64,000 nucleotides of DNA from Marinobacter sp. F3R11 (GTDB taxonomy: Bacteria > Pseudomonadota > Gammaproteobacteria > Pseudomonadales > Oleiphilaceae), in NCBI RefSeq assembly GCF_003318275.1, contig NZ_QOCH01000013.1, forward strand, positions 495,152-559,151, in the 5' to 3' direction. The translations under genes were made by a program, and so were the position numbers. Numbering within the stretch: position 1 is the first letter of the stretch; the number at the start of each line of letters is the position of its first letter. Below the pieces are notes generated by a model, which was not told where the DNA came from, did no database searches, and worked only from the letters and a program-made list of their open reading frames with translations. Positions 45,859-55,134 of this stretch are shown here, in pieces.

Positions 45859-48243
45859 TTATTTTGCTGCGCGAGCTTTCGCGATCATTCTTTCCGGCTT
45901 CAGCAGGAACCTCGCCAGTGCCGGCAGCAGCCAGATAGCCCCCACCATGTTCCATAGAAACATGAAGAACAGCAGGAAGCCCATATCCGCCTGAAACTTG
46001 ATAGGCGAAAAAATCCAGGTCACAACACCGAGCCCAAGCGTTACACCGGTAAACATAACAGCCTTACCCGTTGACCGCAGAGTCTCGAAATAGGCGTCCT
46101 GAAGAGGTTTCCCTTCCAACAGGTATTTTTCAAGTTTGCTGTAGATATAAATACCGTAGTCCACGCCAATACCCACGCCGAGGGCTATGACCGGAAGAGT
46201 TGCCACTTTGATGCCAATACCTGAAACCGCCATGATGGCTTCACAGAGAACCGAAGTCAGCCCCAGGGGAACCACGATACACAACACTGCGCGAATGGAC
46301 CGGAAAGTCGCGAAGCATAACAAGCTCACCACACCGTAAACCATGATAAGCATCATATCTTTGGCATTGGCGATAACTTCATTGGTCGCAGCTTCAACGC
46401 CCGCATTACCTGCGGCCAACAGGAAGGTGTGATTCTCATCATTGTTTGCGCCGGCGAACACCTCAACCCTCTTGACCACGGTTTCAAGGGTTTCCGCTTT
46501 GTGATCCTCGAGGAACACCAGAACCGGAGTCAGACTACAGTTGGTGTTGATCAGGCCGGATGGTGCCTCACGGATAGACGCATTAATAATGGTCTGGTTA
46601 CGGGATATCTCGTACCACTTCCAGCTGCCCTCATTCAGGGCCTTGGTTACAATCTTGGACACGTCCGCAAGCGAAGCAGAAGACTGAACGCCCGGAGTGT
46701 TCTGTAGTTCCCACTGTAGCGAGTCCATAGCCCTGAGCACACTATACTGAGTACACTGCTCCACCGGAGTCTCGACCATCACAACCAGTACATCGGCACT
46801 CGTGGAATAGTTATCGATGATATAAGCGTTATCCAGGTTGTAACGCGAGTCGGCACGAAGCTCTGGCGCCCCCTGATCGAGATCTCCTACTTTAAGACCC
46901 TGTTTGTAATATAACCCCAGCCCCAGGCCAACCACCGCAATGAGCAATGAAACCGGTGCAATCCCGGGATGGGCAAAGTAAGACATAAGGCGCCATTTGC
47001 GATCCTGCTTTTCGCCGTGATTCTGCACGTGGCGGATACCACCTTTGGAAATACCAAGGTAGGACATAATCAGAACATGCAGTATCAGGTTGGTGATGAT
47101 AACAAACGCCACACCCAGACCGGCCGCAACAGCCAGATCACGGATAACGTCGATCTCGATGAAGAACAGGGTAAGGAAGCCGAAAGCATCGGAAATCAAT
47201 GCCAGCATGCCCGGAATATATAGTGCACGAAACGCAAGGCGCGCAGAGGTTTCAGCATCAAACCCTTTGGCAGCTTCCACCGCCATGGCATTTACAATCT
47301 GGACGCCATGACTGATACCTATAGCAAACACCAGGAACGGCACCAGTACCGAGTATGGATCCAGACCGTAACCCAGAAGCCTTAGTGCGCCGAGTTGCAT
47401 GAATACGGCAACAATAGAGGTGAAAACAGGTACAAGCGTGCCGGTGACGCTCCTCGAATACCAGAAGAGCAGCAGAGTCGTCAGCAGGATTGTGATACCT
47501 GCAAACCAGGCAATGGAGCCTATACCTTCGATCAGGTCACCGACTTTTTTTGCAAAACCCACGATATGAATATCGATGTCGGGATTCTGTTCTTTGTACT
47601 TATCCCGTATTTTTTCTTCGAGTTGACGGGAAAACGTTGCGTAATCCAGCGGTTCGCCTGTCTCCGGGTTCTTTTCATACAGGGGTGCGTACACGATGGT
47701 GGACTTGAAGTTGTCAGAAACCAGCCGCCCTACTTCGTTAGAACGAAGAATATTCTGGCGTAACTGTTCCAGGCTTGCTGGTGAACCATCATATCCGTCC
47801 GGAATGACAGTCCCGCCCTGAAAGCCCTGTTCGGTTACTTCCACCCAACGGACGTTTGATGTCCAGAGAGTTTTCAGACCGGAACGATCAACACCATCCA
47901 GATAGAAAACCTCATCGGTAATCTGCTTCAGAGTCTCCATATACTCTGCGGAAAAAATATCACCCGTCTTGGTTTCCACGGCAATACGCACGAAGTTACC
48001 AAGGTTTTCCAGGTCGTTCCGATGATCCAGCATATTTATAACGTATGGATGCTCAAGCGGGATCATTCGCTCGAAACTGGCATCCGGCTGGATTTTTATG
48101 GCGTTGTAACCCAGAAATACCGTCAGCAGCAGAAAGCCGATCAGGATAACTACCCGATTGTTAAAAATCAGACGCTCCAGAAACGGCTCTGCTTTGGGCG
48201 TTGTCAGGTAGTGTTCACCCCTGTCATGGTTCGGGTTGGACAT
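45859..48243 (-). CDS. RND/MMPL-superfamily exporter
   Basis: A 794-residue inner-membrane transporter of the COG1033 type with 12 predicted helices in the 1+5+1+5 arrangement and two large periplasmic loops (about 60-225 and 435-620). Seen: MIPLEHPYVINM after the first helix, FLVFAIGISHGVQIVNA in TM4 and ALGVGIGVDYGIYIYSKLEKYL with the conserved GVDYG proton-relay motif. Relatives export lipids or hydrophobic molecules. Last gene of a three-gene operon with a YCF48-like and a DUF1329 protein, so it probably moves an envelope lipid. Confidence 0.88.
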   Translation of the reverse strand: MSNPNHDRGEHYLTTPKAEPFLERLIFNNRVVILIGFLLLTVFLGYNAIKIQPDASFERMIPLEHPYVINMLDHRNDLENLGNFVRIAVETKTGDIFSAEYMETLKQITDEVFYLDGVDRSGLKTLWTSNVRWVEVTEQGFQGGTVIPDGYDGSPASLEQLRQNILRSNEVGRLVSDNFKSTIVYAPLYEKNPETGEPLDYATFSRQLEEKIRDKYKEQNPDIDIHIVGFAKKVGDLIEGIGSIAWFAGITILLTTLLLFWYSRSVTGTLVPVFTSIVAVFMQLGALRLLGYGLDPYSVLVPFLVFAIGISHGVQIVNAMAVEAAKGFDAETSARLAFRALYIPGMLALISDAFGFLTLFFIEIDVIRDLAVAAGLGVAFVIITNLILHVLIMSYLGISKGGIRHVQNHGEKQDRKWRLMSYFAHPGIAPVSLLIAVVGLGLGLYYKQGLKVGDLDQGAPELRADSRYNLDNAYIIDNYSTSADVLVVMVETPVEQCTQYSVLRAMDSLQWELQNTPGVQSSASLADVSKIVTKALNEGSWKWYEISRNQTIINASIREAPSGLINTNCSLTPVLVFLEDHKAETLETVVKRVEVFAGANNDENHTFLLAAGNAGVEAATNEVIANAKDMMLIMVYGVVSLLCFATFRSIRAVLCIVVPLGLTSVLCEAIMAVSGIGIKVATLPVIALGVGIGVDYGIYIYSKLEKYLLEGKPLQDAYFETLRSTGKAVMFTGVTLGLGVVTWIFSPIKFQADMGFLLFFMFLWNMVGAIWLLPALARFLLKPERMIAKARAAK

Positions 48244-48289
48244 TCAAAAGCCCCTCTATTATTTTTTCAGTTGTTGCCACATCAGGGCA

Positions 48290-49438
48290 TTATTGAAGGT
48301 TCTTTCCGCGGGCATCAGTAATTTTTACGCCGCTTTCACCTACGAGAAGAAGATTGGTTCCGGATACCGGAACAACGCTCATGATTCCCGCCCTGTCGCC
48401 ACGGAAATGCTCACGAAATGATTCGGCACCATCGCCACTCATCAGCACCGTGCCACCGTTACCGACCAGCGTTATGCGGCCGTCATCAGAAACGGCTCCA
48501 TCATTAAGTGTTGCACCTGCACTATTCGGAACCATACGCCAGGACTTTCCCAAGTCTGGAGAGAACAGCATATTCCCACGCAAACCGAACGCCAGGATCT
48601 CGTTGTCCTGTCCCGTCCCGATTACGCCGAAAAGAGAACCCGGGTAGGGGCTTTCCTGCCGTTCCCACGTGTCCCCGCCGTCCACAGAGACGTGGATCTG
48701 TCCGGCCTCGCCAACAATTACAAGCCCGCCACCAGCTATGCGCGCGATACTGTTAAGGTGGAAGTTCTCGGCATTTTCAATTCTGGGGGCCCAGTCATTC
48801 CATGACTCTCCGCCATCTTCCGTGCGCAGGATCATGCCGTAAGCACCTACCACGAATCCGTGCTGATCATCCTCAAACCAAACACCAAGCAGAGGGTTTA
48901 CAGGACCAATATCCAGATCCGCCTGCATATTTTCCAGAACAAAAAACAGATCATCCAGCGCCCATTCCAGATCATCTCTTTCCGATTCAGGCGCCGCTTC
49001 AATGCGTCCTTCCATCGCCGCAATCTGATCTTCCTTACTGGCAATGGCCAGTTCAGCAGCCTCAACACCGGTTAACTGCAGGGTCCAGCTCTCACCAGCG
49101 TCTTCGGTATGCAGCACAACACCACTGTGACCTACTGCCCAGCCCTGGGTTTCAGATCCGAAATCCACTGCGGTTAAGGTTACAGAAACAGGAACATTTC
49201 CCTGTGTCCAGGTTTGCCCGTCATCATCCGAGTAGATGATATGCCCTCTTTCCCCAACAGCCACAATGCGGTCACCCGCACGCACAGCGTCGTTCAGGAG
49301 GTTGGTCGGAGCCAGGTCGGTTTGCCGGGCAGGCGTTTCGATAATATCCGCAAGCGCATACGCCGCAGGAACGAACCAGGCCATGGAAAGCCCGAGGCAG
49401 ACTGCCCCCAGAGTATTACACGTCAGCCTTTTAACCAT
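48290..49438 (-). CDS. YCF48/Hcf136-like beta-propeller periplasmic protein
   Basis: A 382-residue protein with a signal peptide (LTCNTLGAVCLGLSMAWFVPAAYA) and repeated blades of the YCF48 or BNR type: YSDDDGQTWTQGNVPV, HTEDAGESWTLQLTGV, RTEDGGESWNDWAPR, SVDGGDTWERQESPY, SPDLGKSWRMVPNS. A helical insert (about 130-170) splits the second and third blades. The photosynthetic name reflects only the fold; here it sits between DUF1329 and RND genes and is a likely periplasmic accessory of the exporter. Confidence 0.87.
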   Translation of the reverse strand: MVKRLTCNTLGAVCLGLSMAWFVPAAYALADIIETPARQTDLAPTNLLNDAVRAGDRIVAVGERGHIIYSDDDGQTWTQGNVPVSVTLTAVDFGSETQGWAVGHSGVVLHTEDAGESWTLQLTGVEAAELAIASKEDQIAAMEGRIEAAPESERDDLEWALDDLFFVLENMQADLDIGPVNPLLGVWFEDDQHGFVVGAYGMILRTEDGGESWNDWAPRIENAENFHLNSIARIAGGGLVIVGEAGQIHVSVDGGDTWERQESPYPGSLFGVIGTGQDNEILAFGLRGNMLFSPDLGKSWRMVPNSAGATLNDGAVSDDGRITLVGNGGTVLMSGDGAESFREHFRGDRAGIMSVVPVSGTNLLLVGESGVKITDARGKNLQ

Positions 49439-49537
49439 TCAGATTGCCTACTATGTTGTTTTTAACTGTATATCTCAGGCCGGCAATAACGAAAATCATG
49501 CCGGCGCCAGCCTGTTACTGAAGAAAGCCTGTCCGTC

Positions 49538-50926
49538 TTAGCGAACACTCCTGCGACGTAAAGATGACGGAGAAAAATAGCGTTTATTCGGAACCGCTTC
49601 AGTAAAGACCCGGGTGTTGGGTTCTTCCGTATCCAGACCGAGTACATGATAACGACGGGCCTGTAAATCATGATAGACGTCCAGAACCGTCCACACACCC
49701 GGAAGCTCATAATAATTTTTCGCAATACCCATGGTCACACGCCACAGTTCACCACGACCGTCATACTGGTCCAATAACACTGTATTCCAGCTGTCGGCAT
49801 CCACATAAAAACGACGTTTGTGGTAGATATGGCGCGCACCGTCCTTGAGCGTGGCTTCAACCACGTGCACGCGTTGAAGTTCCCAGCGGGTGTAATCCGG
49901 ATTCAGATGAGATGTACCGAGTATCTCCGAATAAGGAAGGCCTTTTTGGCCGATCCGGTAGTTGTTATAAGGAATATAGATTTCTTTCAAACCTTCATAG
50001 GACCAGTTGTATCGATCCAGAGCACCATTGAAAATATCCGTATCGTCCGCGGTCCGGAGATTCTCTGCAGCCGCGATCGGCGAATCATAGCCCAGATTCG
50101 GAGCACGACGCACGCGACGCTGCCCGGCGTTATACCCCCAGCCATTTCTCGGGTTGATAATCTGGTTCAGGGTTTCATGGACGAGAATCGCGCCGCCGGC
50201 AAGGCGAGGCGGCGACTGGGTAAACGAGAGATAGTAGAAAATGATATTGTCCAGCTCACTCTCACTACCCTCGGGGTTGTAAAAATTAAAAAATGCTTCC
50301 TGTTGTGAAGTCACCAGGGAATAGTCGCCATTAACCTGCACAGCGACTTCACTTGACCGACGAGTCGCCGAGACACCACGCCAGCGAGTCAGGTGATTCC
50401 AGATTACCTGCCAGGCCTTTTCTTCACTGTTGCCGTGAAGAATCGGAAAAGGATACCCGCCGAACGCCCCCTTCAGACCTTCTCCCTCGCCCACGATCTC
50501 TGCGTTCAGCGCATTTTTCCGGGTGTTTTCCGCGACCCACTCGGGTATCGCATGGGTACGACGGGATTGATATACCGGCACACGGAAACTGGTGGGGTAA
50601 GCCTTGAACATGGCTTGAACACCTTCAGTGAGGTGTTCCGCGTATCGATCCATATTGGAGGCATCGATTGTAAACAGCACCTTATCCATCGGAAACGGAT
50701 CAACATGGTGCTGACCAGAGCCCTTATACCCCTTGGGAGGCTTGGTAAGACCGCCGGTCCAGGCAGGAATGGTTCCGGCGTCGTTTCCAGCCCTGACCGA
50801 GCCAAACGGTGTGAGATCCTTACCCAGACGGGAAGCTTCTTCTGGAGAAACCGATGCCCAGGAAGAAGTGGATGCCATCGAGAGGGCGAGTAAGCTGCCG
50901 AGTATCACACTCTTTTTATTGATCAT
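49538..50926 (-). CDS. DUF1329 outer-membrane-associated protein (LolB-like fold)
   Basis: A 462-residue secreted protein with a signal peptide (VILGSLLALSMASTSSWA). DUF1329 marks: GNDAGTIPAWTGGLTKPPKGY near the N terminus, YPFPILHGNSEEKAWQVIWNHL, and the C-terminal RRFYVDADSWNTVLLDQYDGRGELWR. The fold resembles lipoprotein carriers such as LolB. First gene of the operon, 99 bases before the YCF48-like gene. The DUF1302 protein usually found with it is not in this operon. Confidence 0.88.
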   Translation of the reverse strand: MINKKSVILGSLLALSMASTSSWASVSPEEASRLGKDLTPFGSVRAGNDAGTIPAWTGGLTKPPKGYKGSGQHHVDPFPMDKVLFTIDASNMDRYAEHLTEGVQAMFKAYPTSFRVPVYQSRRTHAIPEWVAENTRKNALNAEIVGEGEGLKGAFGGYPFPILHGNSEEKAWQVIWNHLTRWRGVSATRRSSEVAVQVNGDYSLVTSQQEAFFNFYNPEGSESELDNIIFYYLSFTQSPPRLAGGAILVHETLNQIINPRNGWGYNAGQRRVRRAPNLGYDSPIAAAENLRTADDTDIFNGALDRYNWSYEGLKEIYIPYNNYRIGQKGLPYSEILGTSHLNPDYTRWELQRVHVVEATLKDGARHIYHKRRFYVDADSWNTVLLDQYDGRGELWRVTMGIAKNYYELPGVWTVLDVYHDLQARRYHVLGLDTEEPNTRVFTEAVPNKRYFSPSSLRRRSVR

Positions 50927-51102
50927 TAGATAACCCCGAATCCGACTGAAGGCCTTTGAAAAGGCTTTTTATTGTTACCTGGGGAAAAGACAGGCTTTCC
51001 GACAGGTTAGCGAATTCGTCAAGGTTGTCTATCGACCGAAAGTGCGATTTTGTATCCGGCTGCAACCAGTATTTTTCATTGCAGCCGCTCCCTTGCCAAC
51101 CC

Positions 51103-53751
51103 TCAGGCTTCGAGACTCTTATGAACTACCTCATAAAGATCCGCTGACAGTCCCGCCTTGTCCCGGATTCGTTCAAGAGCTGAACGCATCAAAGCGCTGT
51201 ATGCTGGGGCAAACTTTTTCCAGCGTGTCAGCGGCGTCACCAGTCGTGCGGCTATCTGAGGGTTGCTGTCATCGAGGCGGCACACCTGATCAGCCAGAAA
51301 TGAATAGCCCGACCCATCCGGGTTGTGGAAGGCCGCCAGATTCTGCCCGGCAAAGACACCAATGACAGAACGGACTTTATTGGGGTTTTTCCAGTCAAAG
51401 GCAGCATGTTCCAGCAAATCCTGAATCTGTGGCAGCTGACCGGCGCGATCGCTGGACGACTGCACAGAGAACCACTGCTCAACGACCTGGGGATCGTCCT
51501 GGAACTGTTCATAGAAATCGGCCAATGCCTGGTTTCGTTCCTCCGCATAGTCAGAGTTTACCAACGCACGAAGTGCACCCATGCGATCAGTCATGTTGTC
51601 AGCTTCGCGAAGCTGCTGAATTGCCAGGTCACGACCTGTGTCGTCACCAATCATAAGCAACCAGGCTAACGCGGTGTTCCTCAGGCTTCGGCGGGCAATG
51701 GATTCCGGCGTAACTTCATAGGTACCCGCCCTGGTATTCCGGTGATAGCAAGTGATCAGCTCATCCCGTAGTTCGGTTGCAAGCCGGTTCAGAACCAGTT
51801 CCCGCGCACGGTGAATAGCCGCAACATCCGGGCTGCCAGCCAGCTCAATCAGATAGGCTTCAGAAGGCAGTTGCAGCATTTTTGCTACCAGGGCCTGATC
51901 AAGCTCCGAGTTATCAAGCAAGGTCCGATAAGCTTCTATCAGGCGCGGTTCAACCTCAGCGGCATCGGGTGAGTCAACCAGCGACTGGATAACATCAACC
52001 GCAAGTCGCTGACCTGCATCCCAACGGTTGAAACCATCCGGATCATGGCTCATCAGAAATACCAGCTGTTCACGGGTCCACGGATACACCACCCGCACCG
52101 GCGCAGAGAAATCACGCAGCAACGAGGGTACCGGTTTCTGAGTCAGCCCGTGGAACTCAAAGGTATGATTCGCCCTGGTCAGTTCCAGAACGCGCTCTGT
52201 GGGCGAGGTTGCAATATCTTCCGAGCTTTCAAGACTGAGCGGCAATGCTTCGCCATCAGGACCCAGAAGTCCCAGGGCAAATGGAATATGCTGAGGTTTC
52301 TTGTTGGTCTGGCCCGGTGTATCCGGCACAGACTGCTGAATGGTAAGCCGGTAGACTCCCCTCTGTGCATCATAATCGTCCGACACTGTCAGCACTGGCG
52401 TACCCGCCTGCTCATACCACAAACGGAACTGTGTCAGGTCCCGACCAGACGCATCTTCCATCGCCTTTACAAAATCGTCTGTGGTTACCGCCTGCCCATC
52501 ATGGCGTTCGAAATACAGGTCACTGCCCTTGCGGAAGAGGTCCGGCCCGAGCAGCGTATGAATCATGCGTACAACCTCCGCCCCCTTCTCGTAGATGGTC
52601 AGGGTGTAGAAGTTGGATATTTCCATGTAAGACGCCGGCCGCACCGGGTGAGCCATGGGGCCCGCATCTTCAGCAAACTGGGCAGTGCGCAACAGCGTTA
52701 CATCTTCAATTCGCTTAACCGTTGGCGAGCCCATGTCAGCAGAAAAGGTAGAGTCCCGGAATACAGTGAAGCCTTCTTTCAGGCTCAGCTGGAACCAGTC
52801 ACGGCATGTAACCCGGTTACCAGACCAGTTATGGAAGTACTCATGGGCAACAATTGCTTCGATGCGCTGAAACGTGAGGTCAGTCGCCGTTTCCTGGCTG
52901 GCCAGCACACAGGAGGAGTTGAAAATATTCAGACCTTTGTTTTCCATGGCCCCCATGTTGAAGTCATCAACAGCAACGATCATGAAGATATCGAGATCGT
53001 ATTCACGGCCATAGACTTCTTCATCCCAGCGCATAGAGCGTTTGAGAGAATCCATGGCATGTTCGCACTTGGACGCGTTACGAGGCTCTACATAAATACG
53101 TAAAGCAATGTCGCGGCCGGAACAGGTTGTAAAGGTATCCTGTTTTTCAACCAGATCACCTGCCACCAGAGCAAAGAGATAACAGGGCTTGGGGAACGGG
53201 TCCTCCCAGGTAACAAAGTGGCGGCCATTCTCCAGGTCACCCCTGTCTACATCGTTGCCGTTGGAGAGCAATACCGGACAGCTGTTTTTATCTGCTTCGA
53301 TACGTGTGCGGTAACGAGCCATTACATCAGGGCGATCCGGGAAATAGGTAATACAGCGGAAACCTTCAGCCTCACACTGGGTACAGAACATGCCGGACGA
53401 TTTATACAAGCCTTCAAGACGCGTGTTGTTCTGAGGTTCAATCCAGGTTACGACCGTTAACTGGAAACTGTCGGGCACCTTTGCAATCACTAACTGATCA
53501 CCTGTGTCCTGGTAAGCGTCGGCCTGGAGTTCTTTGCCATCGAGTGCAACACGCTCAAGCCTGAGGCTGTCCCCGTCCAGAACCAGAGGGGCGGACACTT
53601 CAGTGGATTCCGGGTTGCGACGCATGGACAGAGTGCTGTGTACCCTTGCACCGTCGTCAAAGAGTTCGAAGCGTAGATCCACCGTATCCACCAGATGTGC
53701 GGGTACTTTATAGTCACTCAGATAGATGGTTTTTGGCTGCTCGGTGCGCAT
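51103..53751 (-). CDS. pepN: Aminopeptidase N (M1 metallopeptidase)
   Basis: Cytoplasmic zinc aminopeptidase that removes N-terminal residues from peptides; 882 residues, full length. Exopeptidase motif MGAMENKGLNIFN, zinc motif VAHEYFHNWSGNRVT followed by the third ligand Glu in LKEGFTVFRD, and a C-terminal helical domain (about 540-882) of the bacterial PepN type. GGAGA precedes the ATG. Single gene by spacing. Confidence 0.97.
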   Translation of the reverse strand: MRTEQPKTIYLSDYKVPAHLVDTVDLRFELFDDGARVHSTLSMRRNPESTEVSAPLVLDGDSLRLERVALDGKELQADAYQDTGDQLVIAKVPDSFQLTVVTWIEPQNNTRLEGLYKSSGMFCTQCEAEGFRCITYFPDRPDVMARYRTRIEADKNSCPVLLSNGNDVDRGDLENGRHFVTWEDPFPKPCYLFALVAGDLVEKQDTFTTCSGRDIALRIYVEPRNASKCEHAMDSLKRSMRWDEEVYGREYDLDIFMIVAVDDFNMGAMENKGLNIFNSSCVLASQETATDLTFQRIEAIVAHEYFHNWSGNRVTCRDWFQLSLKEGFTVFRDSTFSADMGSPTVKRIEDVTLLRTAQFAEDAGPMAHPVRPASYMEISNFYTLTIYEKGAEVVRMIHTLLGPDLFRKGSDLYFERHDGQAVTTDDFVKAMEDASGRDLTQFRLWYEQAGTPVLTVSDDYDAQRGVYRLTIQQSVPDTPGQTNKKPQHIPFALGLLGPDGEALPLSLESSEDIATSPTERVLELTRANHTFEFHGLTQKPVPSLLRDFSAPVRVVYPWTREQLVFLMSHDPDGFNRWDAGQRLAVDVIQSLVDSPDAAEVEPRLIEAYRTLLDNSELDQALVAKMLQLPSEAYLIELAGSPDVAAIHRARELVLNRLATELRDELITCYHRNTRAGTYEVTPESIARRSLRNTALAWLLMIGDDTGRDLAIQQLREADNMTDRMGALRALVNSDYAEERNQALADFYEQFQDDPQVVEQWFSVQSSSDRAGQLPQIQDLLEHAAFDWKNPNKVRSVIGVFAGQNLAAFHNPDGSGYSFLADQVCRLDDSNPQIAARLVTPLTRWKKFAPAYSALMRSALERIRDKAGLSADLYEVVHKSLEA

Positions 53752-53833
53752 TAAATGTCTCCAGATTTCTCAGCTTGCAGCCAGACTCAGGCAGGCTACA
53801 CAGGCATTTTCAGACAGGGCGGGAACAGATGAG

Positions 53834-54673
53834 CTAATCACCCATTACCCGGAAACGGACTTCATAACCGGTAAATTTGCGAATATTGATCACACCGGTA
53901 TCCAGAATAAGGTACTGGCCTTTGATCCCTTCAAGAATCCCCTCAACTTCCGGTGTTTTATCCAGATTATGGGTTTTGATCTTCTCCGGCCAGGTTTGCA
54001 CGGGGTAACTAAGACCAAGCCCCTGCTCATCAACCTCCCGGATAGCATCCTGGCCATGCTCTTCCCGCAAAGCAGCAAGATCACCGGCAATCAATGCGAG
54101 TATTCTCTGGCGTTCATGCACAAGATCCACCTCGGGAACATCGCCCTTGAGCATGGCGCGCCAGTTGGTACGGTCAGCAACATGAGCCTTACAAGCCACT
54201 TCAACCAGGCCTGAGAGATAACGGGTAGCCACTCTCAGCATGGGAATCGCATCGACTGCACCCTGATCTATCCATCGCGTCGGAACCTGTGAACCTCGAG
54301 TGATACCCACCTTCAGACCGGATGAGTTGGCCAGATAGACCACATGCTCAACCATGCAGTGGGTTTCCCCCCACTCAGGCTCCCGGCAGGTGCCGAGGTG
54401 GTAATGGCATTTCTCCGGACTCATGATGCAGCTGTCACAGGCAGCCAGCTTCCGGAAACAAGGATAGCAAAACCCCTGGTTAAAACTCTTTTTCGTAGTC
54501 CTGTCACAATGAATGCAACGGATTACGCCATCAAAGTCAAAACGCAGAGGCTTGCCAATAAGCTCATTCATTGGCACGCGGGCATCACCCACAGCCAGGT
54601 CGTAGGACACGGGATTGCCTGCGTCTACGGGCATTTTCCTGAGTCTTCCGGTTACATCGATATGGTTAATCAA
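53834..54673 (-). CDS. DUF2797 protein with Cys-rich motif
   Basis: A 279-residue cytoplasmic protein of the DUF2797 family. A Cys/His-rich segment at about 55-110 (CIHCDRTTKKSFNQGFCYPC, CDSCIMSPEKCHYH, CREPEWGETHC) looks like a zinc ribbon. The next part, VYLANSSGLKVGITRGSQVPTRWIDQGA, is similar to GIY-YIG-like or translation-associated folds. Function unknown. It overlaps yeaC by four bases, so the two are translationally coupled. Confidence 0.88.
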   Translation of the reverse strand: MINHIDVTGRLRKMPVDAGNPVSYDLAVGDARVPMNELIGKPLRFDFDGVIRCIHCDRTTKKSFNQGFCYPCFRKLAACDSCIMSPEKCHYHLGTCREPEWGETHCMVEHVVYLANSSGLKVGITRGSQVPTRWIDQGAVDAIPMLRVATRYLSGLVEVACKAHVADRTNWRAMLKGDVPEVDLVHERQRILALIAGDLAALREEHGQDAIREVDEQGLGLSYPVQTWPEKIKTHNLDKTPEVEGILEGIKGQYLILDTGVINIRKFTGYEVRFRVMGD

Positions 54674-54966
54674 GACTTGACCTCAACAAACTGGTCGGGA
54701 TCAACGTCATTACCGCCAGACTGCTGGCTGAGACGCACAGACGGATCACATGCCGTGCCCGCCTTGCTGCCTCTGTCAAGATAACCAACTCTTTCCTGCT
54801 CTGGAATATCGTGCAGATTTTCATAGTAAATAACGGCTTCAAGACTGATCTCACGCTGCTGCGGCGTAATCTTGCGACCATCCGGCCATTTGCCGAGTTC
54901 AATGGACTGACGCAGGCTCTTATAAACGCCAGGGTCGAGCCGTTGAATAAGTTCTTCGTAGGTCAT
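54670..54966 (-). CDS. yeaC: YeaC family protein (DUF1315)
   Basis: A 98-residue protein matching the YeaC family in its first 75 residues (MTYEELIQRLDPGVYKSLRQ, GKWPDGRKITPQQREI, YENLHDIPEQERVGYL). The C-terminal tail is variable. Function unknown. AGGAGAACC lies just before the ATG. The divergent Fur box and promoter at 55012-55045 are 46-79 bases upstream, so iron control of this gene is also possible. Confidence 0.9.
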   Translation of the reverse strand: MTYEELIQRLDPGVYKSLRQSIELGKWPDGRKITPQQREISLEAVIYYENLHDIPEQERVGYLDRGSKAGTACDPSVRLSQQSGGNDVDPDQFVEVKS

Positions 54967-55011
54967 CCGGTTCTCCTGAACAAACCTTCATGAATAAAGT
55001 AGAGGAATCGT

Positions 55012-55045
55012 TTGACAGACATAAACGATAATGATTATCATTACT
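55012..55045 (+). promoter_or_regulatory. Sigma70-like promoter overlapped by a Fur box
   Basis: TTGACA (55012-55017), an 18-base spacer, then TATCAT (55036-55041, five of six matches to TATAAT). The spacer and -10 box are covered by GATAATGATTATCATTACT (55027-55045), which matches the 19-bp Fur consensus at nearly every position. Iron-loaded Fur would block the polymerase, so transcription rightward should be induced by iron starvation. The predicted start is near 55048. Confidence 0.82.
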
Positions 55046-55047
55046 TC

Positions 55048-55134
55048 ACCAAATGACGACGGTCGTATCATTTGGTCTCTCTCATCAGGAGCTTAACGCT
55101 TCTTTTATACCCCACCTCTGGTGGGGTTTTTTTT
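55048..55134 (+). ncRNA. Putative Fur-repressed small RNA (RyhB/PrrF-like)
   Basis: About 87 nt. The 5' end folds into a hairpin: ACCAAATGA (55048-55056) pairs with TCATTTGGT (55068-55076) and CGAC/GTCG inside. Then comes an open stretch rich in C and U (about 55077-55109) containing CTCTCTCATCAGG and the U-rich TTCTTTTATA, a possible Hfq site. Last is a terminator, CCCCACC (55110-55116) with GGTGGGG (55120-55126) and eight T. The terminator works only on the plus strand, where there is no protein gene to terminate. No homologue is recognised by sequence; the class is inferred from architecture. Candidate targets are fumA (1344-1353) and, more weakly, fadH (61501-61512). Confidence 0.72.
55110..55134 (+). 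terminator. Terminator of the putative small RNA
   Basis: Seven-base stem CCCCACC/GGTGGGG with a TCT loop and TTTTTTTT. Its T tract overlaps the stop codon of the rhomboid gene, which reads in the opposite direction and does not gain a U tract from it. Confidence 0.9.

Noticed and set aside
50949..50972. Hairpin AAGGCCTTTGAAAAGGCTTTTT as a pepN terminator
   Set aside because: The T tract is on the plus strand, opposite to both neighbouring genes, and the stem is short and imperfect.
52045..53103. 352-codon open frame opposite pepN
   Set aside because: Covers the conserved GAMEN and HEXXH coding region on the other strand; no recognisable protein.
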